This document shows positions 50,617-59,853 of a stretch of 64,000 nt of DNA, in pieces. This DNA is from Halobaculum saliterrae (GTDB taxonomy: Archaea; Halobacteriota; Halobacteria; Halobacteriales; Haloferacaceae). The notes under the pieces were generated by a model. It was given only the letters and a program-made list of their open reading frames with translations. It made no database searches and was not told the origin of the DNA. Location: NCBI RefSeq assembly GCF_009831625.1, contig NZ_WUUS01000004.1:201743-265742 (forward strand), given 5' to 3'. Numbering within the stretch: the stretch's first letter is position 1; every line of letters starts with the position of its first letter. Made by a program: the position numbers and the translations under genes.

Positions 50617-51531
50617 ATGGAGATCTCGGTCGTCGTCCCGACGCTCAACGGTCGGGACAGGCTGGCGACGGCCCTCGACGCCCTGTCGGCCGTCGCGCCG
50701 AACGTGGAGGTGATCGTCGTGAACGGTCCCTCCGCCGACGGGACGACCGGGATGGTGCGCGACCGCGACGACGTGGACGTCCTCGTCGAGATCGCGGCGC
50801 GCAACGTGAACGTCGCCCGCAACGCGGGCCTCGAGGTGGCGAACGGGGACGCGATCGCGTTCCTCGGCTACGACCACGAACTCGAGCCGGGGTGGCGCGA
50901 GGCGGTCGAGGAGGCGTTCGCCCGGGGCGCGTCGGTCGTCACCGGACCCCTGCGCCGGACGGTGCGCGGCGGCGCGACCAGCGACGGGCTCGAGCGTCGT
51001 CGGATCGCCGACCGGGAAGTGTCGTACTTCAACGGCCGCAACGTCGTCTTCGCGCGGCACGTCCTGGAGGAGTTGGACGGCTTCGACGAGTACCTCGAGA
51101 CCGGCGGCGCCCGCGACGCCGCCCACCGCCTCGCCGGGATGGACGTGGACGTGACCTGGCGGGGCGACGTCGCGGCCAGACGCCCCACGGAGGCCACAGA
51201 CGGGGGGATCGAGCGCCGCGACCTCGGGTGGAAGTACCGGGCGCTCGCGTACCGGCTCACGAAGAACTACGGGCTCCGTCCGACGGTGCTCCGCCGAACG
51301 ATCGGCCACGCCGTCGGCGACGCCGCGGACGCGATGCGCGACGTCCTCGGCGGCGACGCGACTCCGACCTCGTGGGCGCGGAACGGACGCGACGTGGTCG
51401 GGGGTATCTCCACGGGTGCGTCCGACGGCCTCGTCGCCCGCGCGCGCGACCGCTCCCCGAAGCGAAATCCCAACGGGGTCACCGCGCGCGCCGACCGGGC
51501 CGTCGCGCGGTACGACCGGCGAACGGACTAG
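50617..51531 (+). CDS. Family 2 glycosyltransferase
   Basis: A 304-residue GT-A fold enzyme: MEISVVVPTLNGRDRL, then EVIVVNGPSADGT as nucleotide-sugar binding loops, ARNVNVARNAGLEVANGDAI, and a YDHELEPGW segment where a DxD-like metal motif is usual. It transfers a sugar to lipid, protein or polysaccharide. The donor and acceptor are unknown. No membrane segment is seen. Encoded alone, convergent with the hydrolase gene. Confidence 0.85.
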   Translation: MEISVVVPTLNGRDRLATALDALSAVAPNVEVIVVNGPSADGTTGMVRDRDDVDVLVEIAARNVNVARNAGLEVANGDAIAFLGYDHELEPGWREAVEEAFARGASVVTGPLRRTVRGGATSDGLERRRIADREVSYFNGRNVVFARHVLEELDGFDEYLETGGARDAAHRLAGMDVDVTWRGDVAARRPTEATDGGIERRDLGWKYRALAYRLTKNYGLRPTVLRRTIGHAVGDAADAMRDVLGGDATPTSWARNGRDVVGGISTGASDGLVARARDRSPKRNPNGVTARADRAVARYDRRTD

Positions 51532-51570
51532 GCGATCGATGCGGGGTCGGACCGGACGGTCGGTGCGGAG

Positions 51571-52404
51571 TCAGGCGTCGGCGCCGGGCGCCAGTCCCTC
51601 GATGACGCGCGCGGCGTTCTTCGAGAGCGCGCGGTCGAGCAGGTCCTCGGGCACGTCGAGCGTGAGCACCTCCATCACGCCCACGTCCGGGTGCGTGTCG
51701 GGCGCGCCCGAGCCGAACAGGACGCGATCGGGGTGTTCCAGCAGTCCGCGTTCGAGAACGTCCCGGAACCGCACGAACGCGGTGTCGAGGTACAGGTCGT
51801 CGTAGGAGTCCAACAGCTCCAGCGCCTCGTCCATCAGCGCCCGGTCGAGGGGGTAGCCGCCGAACGACGAGAGGATCGTCGGAAAGTCGTACGACAGCAC
51901 CGTCTCGGCGACCACGTCGGGCGGATAGCCGCGCCCGGCGTGGACGAGCACAGGTTCGCCGGCGGCCGCGATCTGGTCGAGCGTCGCCTCCGTGGGAAGT
52001 CCGTCGTTGATCGGGTCGAGCACGAAGCCGTGGAGGCGGCTGTCGTAGGCGTACTGCTCGACGTCGCCGGGGTCGGTGTGGTGATCCGCCGGGGCGGCGG
52101 CGAGGTTGCGCAGCCTGGAGACCGCGGAGTCGCCGGGATCGCGGGGACCGTTCAGCCGCGCCATCGCGCGGAACGGTCGATCGACCGAGAGGCGCGCGAC
52201 GGCGTTGTTCGCGCGGAGGTACCCCTCGCCCGCCGGGCGCGGCCCCGGGGAGACGGCCGACAGCACGACGCCCGCCTGGTGCATCTCGCGCTGGAGTCGC
52301 TCGGGGGAGATGTCGCGCCCCCGAGAGGCGACGACGGCTCCGTCGTCGGGGTCGAGGCGGGCGTGCACGTCGACCACACGGAACCCGTGCTCTAACTCCA
52401 GCAT
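51571..52404 (-). CDS. Amidohydrolase/TatD-like metal-dependent hydrolase
   Basis: A 277-residue barrel-type hydrolase. The segment FRVVDVHARLDPD stands where metal-binding HxH is usual, with only one His; VLVHAGRGYPPD, FGSGAPDTHPD, and LSKNAARVIEGL are features of the amidohydrolase-2 group. Reduced metal ligands may mean an altered reaction. Substrate unknown. Haloarchaeal relatives are usual as single genes. Confidence 0.75.
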   Translation of the reverse strand: MLELEHGFRVVDVHARLDPDDGAVVASRGRDISPERLQREMHQAGVVLSAVSPGPRPAGEGYLRANNAVARLSVDRPFRAMARLNGPRDPGDSAVSRLRNLAAAPADHHTDPGDVEQYAYDSRLHGFVLDPINDGLPTEATLDQIAAAGEPVLVHAGRGYPPDVVAETVLSYDFPTILSSFGGYPLDRALMDEALELLDSYDDLYLDTAFVRFRDVLERGLLEHPDRVLFGSGAPDTHPDVGVMEVLTLDVPEDLLDRALSKNAARVIEGLAPGADA

Positions 52405-52569
52405 CTACCAGTTCCCAACGACGCGCTCGACTTGAGTGTTGCAGTCTCCAGTTGCGCCCGACACCCCGGGCGGTCAGGTACGTTCGGCGGACGTTCGGCC
52501 CTCGACCCACACACGACTCGCGCGCGACCGTTCCCCGTCTCGCGTCAAGTCGATCGGACGACCCCCGAG

Positions 52570-53202
52570 TCAGACGGTCGGCAGCGACCACCCGCGCCGA
52601 ACCGCGACGACCCGGAGGACGAACACGCCGACTGCGACCCCGAGCGTCGCCGTCGCGCCCCGAACGCCGGCCGCCGCGGCGACGACGTAGGCGGCGCCGC
52701 CGAGCAGCGCGGGCGTCGCGTAGAAGTCCTCGCGGAGCACGACCGGCGTCCGCGTGAGCAGCAGGTCAGACAGCGAACCGCCGCCGACGCCGGTGAGCGT
52801 CGCGGTGACGACGACGCCGAACGCCGAGAGGCCGGCGTCGGCGCCGACGGCCGCGCCCGAGGCGGCGAACGCCGCGAGCCCGACCGCGTCGGCGACGAGG
52901 AACGCCGAGTGATCGCGGACGCGGCCCGTTCCTCCGGTCAGCGCCCACGCGACGAGGAGGCCGACGCCGACGCCCGCGAGGACGACGAGCACGTCGCCGG
53001 TCGAGCGAAGCGCGGCGGGGACGCGTCCGACGAGCACGTCCCGGATTGTGCCGCCGCCGAGCGCGGTGAGGACGCCGAGGGTCGCGACGCCGAAGGGGTC
53101 GAGGTCCGCGTCGGCGCCCTTGAGCGAGCCCGCGACGGCGAACGCAAGCAGGCCGACGAGGTTCATCGCGGCGACCGCGGCGGCGGCGGAGACGACGCCC
53201 AT
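52570..53202 (-). CDS. TRIC-type (UPF0126/YadS) membrane protein
   Basis: A 210-residue membrane protein with seven helices in two matching halves, each with a conserved glycine-rich part: LGGGTIRDVLVGRVP and VGGGSLSDLLLTRTP. This is the prokaryotic TRIC cation channel family. It begins 3 bases after the SAM-hydroxide adenosyltransferase-like gene, so it is in the nadM operon. Ion specificity is not determined. Confidence 0.88.
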   Translation of the reverse strand: MGVVSAAAAVAAMNLVGLLAFAVAGSLKGADADLDPFGVATLGVLTALGGGTIRDVLVGRVPAALRSTGDVLVVLAGVGVGLLVAWALTGGTGRVRDHSAFLVADAVGLAAFAASGAAVGADAGLSAFGVVVTATLTGVGGGSLSDLLLTRTPVVLREDFYATPALLGGAAYVVAAAAGVRGATATLGVAVGVFVLRVVAVRRGWSLPTV

Positions 53203-53205
53203 GGG

Positions 53206-54030
53206 TCAGGCCGTCGGCACCGTCGCCGCGATGGCCTCCTCGAACGAGAGCGTCACGGCCCGCCCCGGCGCCAGGTCGAACGCCTCGTCCCCGCGTCCCT
53301 GGTTCGCGTCGCACTCCACGAAGCCGTGGCTGCCGACGGTGACCAACGGGTCGTGTTTGTCCACGTCGGCGAACGTCTCGACGACCGGCACCTCCCGGGT
53401 CCCTGCGGCCGTCTCGACGGCGATGGTCTCGCCGACGCGTCCGTCGAGGAACGAGCCGGGGACGTTGGTGATCGCGTTGCCGAAGTCGTCGACGACGAGC
53501 ACCTCCCCGGCGGCCGTCTCGGCCTCCACCCACGCCTCGGGAAGCGCGTAGTCGTCGTACTCGTCGGTCCGCGAGAGGCCCTCAAGCGACTCGATCGCGT
53601 CGACGCCGGCCTCGTGGACGCGGGCGGCGGTCGGCGCGAACACGTCCCGTCCGTGGAAGGTGCTGGACCTGGGGTCGTCGTCGTCGACCGCGAACACCTC
53701 GATCCCCCCGTCGGTATCGCCGTCGTCGGCCGCCGCCAGCGCCCTCGCGGGCGGGAGGAGACAACCGTTGTCCGGGCCGACGAGCGCGTGATCGCCCGCG
53801 CGAACGCAGACTGCCGCGCGGTCGGTGCCGACGCCGGGGTCGACGACGACGAGGTGGACACCGGGCGGGAACTCCGGGAGGACGAAGCGCAGCCAGAAGG
53901 CGGCCGCGCGGGGGTCGCCCTGCGGGAGGTCGTGCGTGACGTCGACGAGGTCGGTCACGCCGCGCGAGCGGAGCACTCCCTTCATCGCGGCGGGGTACGG
54001 GCTGCCGAAGTCGGATGCGAGCGTCAACAC
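53206..54030 (-). CDS. SAM hydroxide adenosyltransferase (DUF62) family protein
   Basis: A 274-residue enzyme of the family that hydrolyses S-adenosylmethionine to adenosine and methionine, related to fluorinases and chlorinases. N-terminal LTLASDFGSPYPAAMKGVL has the conserved Asp-Phe-Gly; VVVDPGVGTDRAAV and GPDNGCLLP are signatures of the SAM and water site. No halogenase-type loop is evident. It is 7 bases after nadM on the minus strand. Confidence 0.9.
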   Translation of the reverse strand: MLTLASDFGSPYPAAMKGVLRSRGVTDLVDVTHDLPQGDPRAAAFWLRFVLPEFPPGVHLVVVDPGVGTDRAAVCVRAGDHALVGPDNGCLLPPARALAAADDGDTDGGIEVFAVDDDDPRSSTFHGRDVFAPTAARVHEAGVDAIESLEGLSRTDEYDDYALPEAWVEAETAAGEVLVVDDFGNAITNVPGSFLDGRVGETIAVETAAGTREVPVVETFADVDKHDPLVTVGSHGFVECDANQGRGDEAFDLAPGRAVTLSFEEAIAATVPTA

Positions 54031-54037
54031 GGGTGGA

Positions 54038-54598
54038 TCACTCCGGGTCGGGGGCCGCGTCGCGGTCGGTCGGTACGCCGTCGTTCGCGCCGTTGGCGTC
54101 CGAGGAGGCCACCTGTCGGATGCGGTCGACGCCGTCGATCTCCTCGATCGTCCCGGCGACCTCGTCGGGGACGAGCCCCTTCCAGCCGTCGCCGCGGATC
54201 ATGCGCTGGCGGAGCTCGCTGCCCTCCAACACCTCGCGTCGGAACATCGGCGACGAGCGAACCTCGACGCCGGCCTCCTCGAACAGTCGGACCACGAGCG
54301 GGTTGTTGGAGTACGCCACGTCGAACTTCGGCGACATCGACTGGACGTGGCTCACCCACACGGAGTTGCGCTCGAGGTCCTCGATCGGAACCACGTACGT
54401 CGTCACGTCCAGATCCCCCAACGCCTTCGTCACCATCATGACGCGCTCGCCGGCGGTGAACGGGTTGCGACGGGTGTGCGAGTCGCCCGCCGAGCCGATG
54501 CCGAGAACGATCTCGTCCACCTCGTCGGCGATCTCCTCGACCATGTGGTGATGGCCGTTGTGGTACGGCTGGAACCGCCCGATGTAGAACCCCCGCAT
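54038..54598 (-). CDS. nadM: Nicotinamide-nucleotide adenylyltransferase, archaeal type
   Basis: A 186-residue enzyme making NAD from NMN and ATP. The nucleotidyltransferase motif HxGH is in RFQPYHNGHHHM and the second motif in GSAGDSHTRRNPFTAGER, both typical of archaeal NadM. First gene of a minus-strand operon with the SAM hydrolase and TRIC-type genes; a shared role is not obvious. Start is at an ATG directly giving MRGFYIGRFQ. Confidence 0.94.
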   Translation of the reverse strand: MRGFYIGRFQPYHNGHHHMVEEIADEVDEIVLGIGSAGDSHTRRNPFTAGERVMMVTKALGDLDVTTYVVPIEDLERNSVWVSHVQSMSPKFDVAYSNNPLVVRLFEEAGVEVRSSPMFRREVLEGSELRQRMIRGDGWKGLVPDEVAGTIEEIDGVDRIRQVASSDANGANDGVPTDRDAAPDPE

Positions 54599-54720
54599 GC
54601 GTGGACGTATCTCGTGGCGAGTTTAAAAGCCCGGCGAGAGGCGCGGATGCCATCGAACGGCGTCATCAGGGCCTCTGTTGCCGGTTCCCGTTCGGGCGGG
54701 CGGGACTCACAGGGGGAGAA

Positions 54721-54729
54721 AGTATATGA
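54721..54729 (+). promoter_or_regulatory. TATA-like box of lonB
   Basis: AGTATATGA lies 36-44 bases before the ATG at 54765 and overlaps another in-frame ATG (54726). A transcript starting about 25 bases further on would lack the first ATG, so the second is the likely start. Confidence 0.5.
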
Positions 54730-54764
54730 ATCGACGGACCCTGTTTATCGGTAGCGACGATTCT

Positions 54765-56891
54765 ATGAGCAACGATCGAAACGACAGCCGGGACGGCGGT
54801 GATGTCCTGGATCCGGAGGACGCCCCCGACGGCGGCGGTCCCGACTCGAACGGGACCGGCGGCGGGAGGTCCGGCGGAACGACCGGCGGTCGGTCGGTGG
54901 GCGCCTCCAACGATCCCTCCGAACAGGAGGCGGACATCGACGACCTCGGGAGCGACGTCGAGATCGACGCCGAGATCGACGAGGAGATCGCGGAGGACCA
55001 CCTCCTCGGCGGCCTCAGGATCGACTCGACCGACGACATCGAGGTCCCCGATCGTCTGGTCGACCAGGTGATCGGACAGGAGCACGCCCGCGACGTGGTC
55101 ATGAAGGCGGCCAAACAGCGGCGCCACGTCATGATGATCGGCTCGCCCGGGACGGGCAAATCGATGCTCGCGAAGGCGATGTCCGAACTGCTCCCGAAGG
55201 AGGAGCTACAGGACGTGCTCGTGTATCACAACCCCGACGACGGCAACAATCCCAAGGTGCGGACTGTGCCGGCGGGCAAGGGCGAACAGATCGTCGAGGC
55301 CCACAAGGAGGAGGCCCGGAAGCGCAACCAGATGCGCAGCTTCCTCATGTGGATCATCATCGCGGTGGTGCTGGGCTACTCGCTGCTCGTCGTGAGCAAC
55401 ATCCTGCTCGGCATCCTCGCGGCCGGTATCATCTACCTCGCGTTCCGGTACGGCTCCCGGGGCTCGGACTCGATGATCCCGAACCTCCTCGTCAACAACG
55501 CCGACGAGCAGTCGGCGCCGTTCGAGGACGCCACCGGCGCCCACGCCGGCGCGCTGCTGGGCGACGTTCGCCACGACCCGTTCCAGTCGGGCGGGATGGA
55601 GACGCCGAGCCACGACCGCGTCGAGGCCGGCGCCATCCACAAATCGAACAAGGGCGTCCTGTTCGTCGACGAGATCAACACCCTCGACATCCGGTCCCAG
55701 CAGAAGCTGATGACCGCGATCCAGGAGGGCGAGTTCTCTATCACCGGGCAGTCCGAGCGCTCCTCGGGAGCGATGGTCCAGACGGAGCCGGTGCCGACGG
55801 ACTTCATCATGATCGCGGCGGGGAACCTCGACGCGATGGAGAACATGCACCCGGCGCTGCGCTCGCGCATCAAGGGGTACGGCTACGAGGTGTACATGGA
55901 CGACACCATCGACGACACCCCCGAGATGCGGCGCAAGTACGCCCGCTTCGTCGCCCAGGAGGTGGCCAAGGACGGTCGCCTCCCGGCGTTCGCCGACGAG
56001 GCCATCGAGGAGCTCATCCTCGAGGCGCGCCGTCGCGCGGGCCGGAAGGGACACCTCACGCTGAAGCTGCGGAACCTCGGCGGGCTCGTCCGCGTCTCGG
56101 GCGACATCGCCCGCGGCGAGGACGCCGAGGTCGTCACCCGCGACCACGTGCTGCAGGCGAAGGGGCGCTCGCGCTCGATCGAACAGCAGCTCGCCGACGA
56201 CTACATCGAACGCCGCAAGGACTACGAGCTGCAGGTCGCCGACGGCTTCCAGGTCGGCCGCGTGAACGGCCTCGCCGTCATGGGCGAGGACTCGGGTATC
56301 ATGCTCCCGGTCATGGCCGAGGTCACCCCCTCGCAGGGGCCGGGACAGGTGATCGCCACGGGGCAGCTCCAGGAGATGGCCGAGGAGGCCGTCCAGAACG
56401 TCTCGGCGATCATCAAGAAGTTCTCCGACGAGGACATCACCGAGAAGGACATCCACATCCAGTTCGTCCAGACGGGCCAGCAGGGCGTCGACGGCGACTC
56501 GGCGTCGATCACGGTCGCCACGGCCGTCATCTCGGCGCTGGAGAACGTCGGCGTCGACCAGAGCCTCGCGATGACGGGGTCGCTGTCGGTCCGGGGCGAC
56601 GTGCTTCCGGTCGGCGGCGTCACCCACAAGATCGAGGCGGCCGCCAAGTCCGGCTGCGACCGCGTCATCATCCCGAAGGCGAACGAGCAGGACGTGATGA
56701 TCGAGGACGAGTACCAGGAGATGGTGGAGATCATCCCGGTCTCGCACATCTCGGAGGTGCTCGACATCGCGCTGGAGGGCGAGCCCGAGAAGGACTCGCT
56801 GGTCGCCCGGCTCAAGAGCATCACCGGCTCCGCGCTGGAGAAGACGGGCGAGGGCGCCGGCGCCGGCCCGACCAGCCCCAGCCCGCAGTAG
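54765..56891 (+). CDS. lonB: ATP-dependent protease LonB, membrane-bound
   Basis: A 708-residue archaeal Lon protease, membrane-anchored on the cytoplasmic side, which degrades damaged and regulatory proteins and is essential in studied haloarchaea. Walker A is GSPGTGKS (126-133), a two-helix membrane segment is inserted in the AAA domain around 195-230 (MWIIIAVVLGYSLLVVSN), and the proteolytic Ser-Lys pair is Ser579 (VDGDSASI) and Lys622 (GGVTHKIEA), 43 residues apart as in other Lons. An acidic, disordered N-terminus of about 80 residues is haloarchaeal. Start chosen from the TATA box position. Confidence 0.95.
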   Translation: MSNDRNDSRDGGDVLDPEDAPDGGGPDSNGTGGGRSGGTTGGRSVGASNDPSEQEADIDDLGSDVEIDAEIDEEIAEDHLLGGLRIDSTDDIEVPDRLVDQVIGQEHARDVVMKAAKQRRHVMMIGSPGTGKSMLAKAMSELLPKEELQDVLVYHNPDDGNNPKVRTVPAGKGEQIVEAHKEEARKRNQMRSFLMWIIIAVVLGYSLLVVSNILLGILAAGIIYLAFRYGSRGSDSMIPNLLVNNADEQSAPFEDATGAHAGALLGDVRHDPFQSGGMETPSHDRVEAGAIHKSNKGVLFVDEINTLDIRSQQKLMTAIQEGEFSITGQSERSSGAMVQTEPVPTDFIMIAAGNLDAMENMHPALRSRIKGYGYEVYMDDTIDDTPEMRRKYARFVAQEVAKDGRLPAFADEAIEELILEARRRAGRKGHLTLKLRNLGGLVRVSGDIARGEDAEVVTRDHVLQAKGRSRSIEQQLADDYIERRKDYELQVADGFQVGRVNGLAVMGEDSGIMLPVMAEVTPSQGPGQVIATGQLQEMAEEAVQNVSAIIKKFSDEDITEKDIHIQFVQTGQQGVDGDSASITVATAVISALENVGVDQSLAMTGSLSVRGDVLPVGGVTHKIEAAAKSGCDRVIIPKANEQDVMIEDEYQEMVEIIPVSHISEVLDIALEGEPEKDSLVARLKSITGSALEKTGEGAGAGPTSPSPQ

Positions 56892-56900
56892 CGACCCGAC

Positions 56901-57815
56901 GTGACGCGCTGGACGGCGTTCGCCGGCCTGACGGGCGTCGTCCTCCTCCTGTTGCTCGGCCTCGCGCGGCTTTCCGCGGCGCAGTTCTCCTCGACCCCAC
57001 AGCCCGACCGCCGCGAGCGGGTCGGCGGCGACGGCGGCGACTCCCGATGGGCCCCGGAGGACGCGGCACCCGCGGCGCCGTCGCCGTCCCACCCGGCATA
57101 CGACACCGCCCCGACGCTCTCCACGCCGGAGCGTAGCCCCGTCGCCGCCGGTGGAGCGGAGGCGTCGATGTCGCCGGGCGCACTGCTCGCGAACGTCGCG
57201 CTCTCCCAGGGGCTGTTCGGCGCGATGCTCGTCGCCGCCGCGGTGTGGGCCGGGGTGCCGGCGGCGGCGCTCGGGCTCGTGCCGCCCGCGACGGCGACGG
57301 ACGTGGCACTCGGGGCCGGCCTCGGGGCGACGCTGTGGCTCGCCAGCGAGGCGGCCGGCCGCCTCGCGGAACGTGTCGGGATCGAGGTGAACGAGTCGCT
57401 CCGGGGCGCACTCGCGCCCGACACCGCCCTCGGGTGGGCGGTGCTCCTGCTCGCGGTGTTGCCGACGGTCGCGCTGTTCGAGGAGTTCCTCTTTCGTGCG
57501 GCGCTGGTGGGTGCGCTCTCTGTCGGGCTCGACGCGCCGGCGTGGCTCCCGGCGGCGGTCCTCGGGACCGACCCGTGGCCGTGGCTGCTGGCGGGCGCCT
57601 CCTCGGTCGCGTTCGCGCTCGGGCACGGCGCCCAGGGTCGCGCCGGGATCGTCGCCACGGGCGTGCTGGGGTTCGTTCTCGCGGGGGCGTTCGTGCTCAC
57701 CGGGAGCTTCGCGCTCGTCGCCGTCGCACACTACGTCGTCAACGCGGTCACGCTCGTCGTCCACGAGTTCGACCCGGCCACGCTCGGCGCCGGACCCGCC
57801 CGCGCCCGTCGGTAA
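56901..57815 (+). CDS. CPBP family intramembrane glutamic protease
   Basis: A 304-residue membrane protein of the CAAX protease/bacteriocin-processing (ABI) family. The catalytic EExxxR is E194, E195 and R199 (ALFEEFLFRAAL), and the second motif histidine is in AFALGHGAQGR. An N-terminal helix and a linker rich in Pro/Ala/Ser (about 30-85) precede the core helices. GTG start 56901 lies 9 bases after the lonB stop, so co-transcription is likely. Substrate unknown. Confidence 0.88.
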   Translation: MTRWTAFAGLTGVVLLLLLGLARLSAAQFSSTPQPDRRERVGGDGGDSRWAPEDAAPAAPSPSHPAYDTAPTLSTPERSPVAAGGAEASMSPGALLANVALSQGLFGAMLVAAAVWAGVPAAALGLVPPATATDVALGAGLGATLWLASEAAGRLAERVGIEVNESLRGALAPDTALGWAVLLLAVLPTVALFEEFLFRAALVGALSVGLDAPAWLPAAVLGTDPWPWLLAGASSVAFALGHGAQGRAGIVATGVLGFVLAGAFVLTGSFALVAVAHYVVNAVTLVVHEFDPATLGAGPARARR

Positions 57816-58067
57816 GCGTCTCTCACGGGTACCCACGCGCCCCCGTGTGCTGACCGAACGCGGTCGCACGTGGAACACGGCCGCCGGGGCCGAGGTGGAC
57901 CGACCCGACGGCTCGGACCGCCGGGTCCCGGGCCCGAGTCCGCGCCTGCCCGCGGGAACCTCATCCGAACGCGGCAGCGACGGCGCCGGCACCGGCGTTG
58001 GACGCGCGACCGACGGACGGCAGACGCACCCGTCGCACTTACGTCGATCCCGCTCCCGTCATGCGGT
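57816..58067. other. Intergenic region, 252 bases
   Basis: High-G+C sequence without a gene I can support. The ACTTACGTCGA just before the next ATG (58037-58047) may be its promoter element. Confidence 0.35.
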
Positions 58068-58415
58068 ATGCACGTTTCGAACCGTGGCGTCGACCTGTCG
58101 GCCTGGGCGGCGGTGTTCCTCGCCTGTGCCGCCGTCTTCGTCGGCGTCAGCGGGTGGGTCCGTGGGCTGGTCCCCGCGGACATGGCGGTCGGGGCGGCGA
58201 TGCTGGCGGTCGGCGTCCTCGCGAGTCAGCGGACGATGTGGCTCCACAGCGCGCCCACCGAGGCCGGCGCGCTCTCGAACGCCGGGCTGTTCGCGCTCGC
58301 GGCGGGCGCGAAGATCGGCGGCGTCGAGGTGGGTCTCGGCCCCCTCGAAACCGCCGGGGAGGCGCTGTTCCTCATCGCCCTCGCCTACTACCTCGTCCGG
58401 GCGTACGGCCGCTAA
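58068..58415 (+). CDS. Small membrane protein, four helices
   Basis: A 115-residue hydrophobic protein with four probable transmembrane helices (around 10-28, 36-52, 64-80 and 90-110), starting MHVSNRGVDLSAW. No family recognised with certainty. The internal ATG is preferred to an upstream start at 57870 because that segment lacks haloarchaeal membrane character. Function unknown. Confidence 0.6.
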   Translation: MHVSNRGVDLSAWAAVFLACAAVFVGVSGWVRGLVPADMAVGAAMLAVGVLASQRTMWLHSAPTEAGALSNAGLFALAAGAKIGGVEVGLGPLETAGEALFLIALAYYLVRAYGR

Positions 58416-58465
58416 CGCCACGCTCGCCGGCCCGGTCAACAGTCCGACTGACGCCCCCTTCGCGG

Positions 58466-58957
58466 TCAGAACGACCTGACTCCCTCTATCTCCCTGAGCC
58501 GGGCGGCCGTCGCCTCGGGCGTCGCCCCCGCGGCGTCGCGGACCCGGTGATCCGGGACGACGATCGGGAGCGGATTCGCGCGCAACGCCTCCCGCGCGAG
58601 TTGGAGGTCCGTCTCCTCCTCGTGATCGAGCCCCGCGGTCATCCTCGCGATCCGCGCGAGGTCGACCGACTCGCCGTAGGGGACGTTCCGAACCGACTCC
58701 AGTACCGACCGCTGATCGGTCGGGACGGTGAGGGCGATCTCGACGTCGGCGAAGTCGTCCTCGGCGCCGTCGAGGTACTCCTGAATTCGGTCCAACAGCG
58801 CGTGGTCGGCGGCGGCGTCCGCCGAGAGCGCCTCCGGGAGGGTGACGGAGATGAGCCGTCCGCTCGCGGTCCCCAGTTCGACCGCGCGGTCGATCGCGTC
58901 GTACTCGCGTCCGAACACGCCGGTGTCGCCGACGCCGGCGCCCGTGTCCGCTGTCAT
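58466..58957 (-). CDS. MGMT-fold protein lacking the catalytic cysteine
   Basis: A 163-residue relative of O6-methylguanine-DNA methyltransferase. VPYGESVDLARIARMTAG matches the helix-turn-helix region and NPLPIVVPDHRVRDAAG the active-site loop, but the cysteine of the PCHR motif is Asp136 (PDHR). It cannot accept a methyl group the normal way, so it may bind damaged DNA without repair, as alkyltransferase-like (ATL) proteins do; those usually carry Trp here. Divergent from trpC with 89 bases between the starts. Confidence 0.82.
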   Translation of the reverse strand: MTADTGAGVGDTGVFGREYDAIDRAVELGTASGRLISVTLPEALSADAAADHALLDRIQEYLDGAEDDFADVEIALTVPTDQRSVLESVRNVPYGESVDLARIARMTAGLDHEEETDLQLAREALRANPLPIVVPDHRVRDAAGATPEATAARLREIEGVRSF

Positions 58958-59046
58958 ATCGGATCGAAGGCGACGACGGCGTTTGAATCCACCCCTGCCC
59001 CACCGACGCAACACTTTTGAACGAAAGAGCCCACCGATGTACATAG

Positions 59047-59853
59047 ATGAACACACAATCCGACGACCTCGCGCCGGCCGTGCGCTCCATTCTGGAGGCC
59101 GCGGCCGAGCGGTCCGGCGCCGACGGGCGGACGTCCGTCGACGCGCGATCGCTGCCGGCGGCGTTCGCGGCCGCGGAGGCGGACGGGCGGGTGCCGGTGA
59201 TCGCCGAGGTGAAGCCGACGAGTCCGACGACCGACGGGACGCGCCGCGACGACCCGGTCGACCTCGCGGAGGCGATGGTCGAGGGCGGCGCGGCGGCGCT
59301 GTCGGTGCTGACCGAGCCCGAGCACTTCGACGGCTCCGTCGAGAACCTCCGACGGGTGCGCGAGGCGGTCGACGTCCCTGTCCTGCGCAAGGACTTCCTC
59401 GTCCGCGAGGACCAACTGGACGCCGTCGAGGCGGACGTGGTGCTGCTCATCGCCCGGTTCCTCGAGGACGACCTCGCGGACCTCGTGACGGCGGCGCGCG
59501 ACCGCGGGTTCCAGCCGCTCGTCGAGGTGCACACCCGGGAGGAGCTCGCGGCGGCGCTGGCGGCGGGCGCGGAGCTGATCGGCGTCAACAACCGCGATCT
59601 CGGGAGGCTGGAGGTGGACCTCTCGACGTTCGAGGCGCTCGCCCCGGAGGCGCCCGACCGCGTGACGCTGATCGCGGAGTCGGGGATCGCGACGCCGGCG
59701 GACGCGCGACGAATGCGCGAGGCGGGCGCGGACGGCCTGCTCATCGGGTCGGCGATCATGGACGCCGAGGGGGCCGACGAGGCGGGCACCGACGGCGACG
59801 TCGCCGCCAATACCCGGCGGTTTACGGCCGCGGAGACGGAGGGTGACGTATGA
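59047..59853 (+). CDS. trpC: Indole-3-glycerol-phosphate synthase
   Basis: A 268-residue TIM barrel enzyme closing the indole ring in tryptophan synthesis. [12 protein letters not shown] has the catalytic Lys, [13 protein letters not shown] and LIGVNNRDL are family strands, and [23 protein letters not shown] binds phosphate. It has an N-terminal extension typical of archaeal forms. Overlaps trpB by ATGA (59850-59853). TATA-like CTTTTGAA about 35 bases upstream. Confidence 0.95.
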   Translation: MNTQSDDLAPAVRSILEAAAERSGADGRTSVDARSLPAAFAAAEADGRVPVIAEVKPTSPTTDGTRRDDPVDLAEAMVEGGAAALSVLTEPEHFDGSVENLRRVREAVDVPVLRKDFLVREDQLDAVEADVVLLIARFLEDDLADLVTAARDRGFQPLVEVHTREELAAALAAGAELIGVNNRDLGRLEVDLSTFEALAPEAPDRVTLIAESGIATPADARRMREAGADGLLIGSAIMDAEGADEAGTDGDVAANTRRFTAAETEGDV

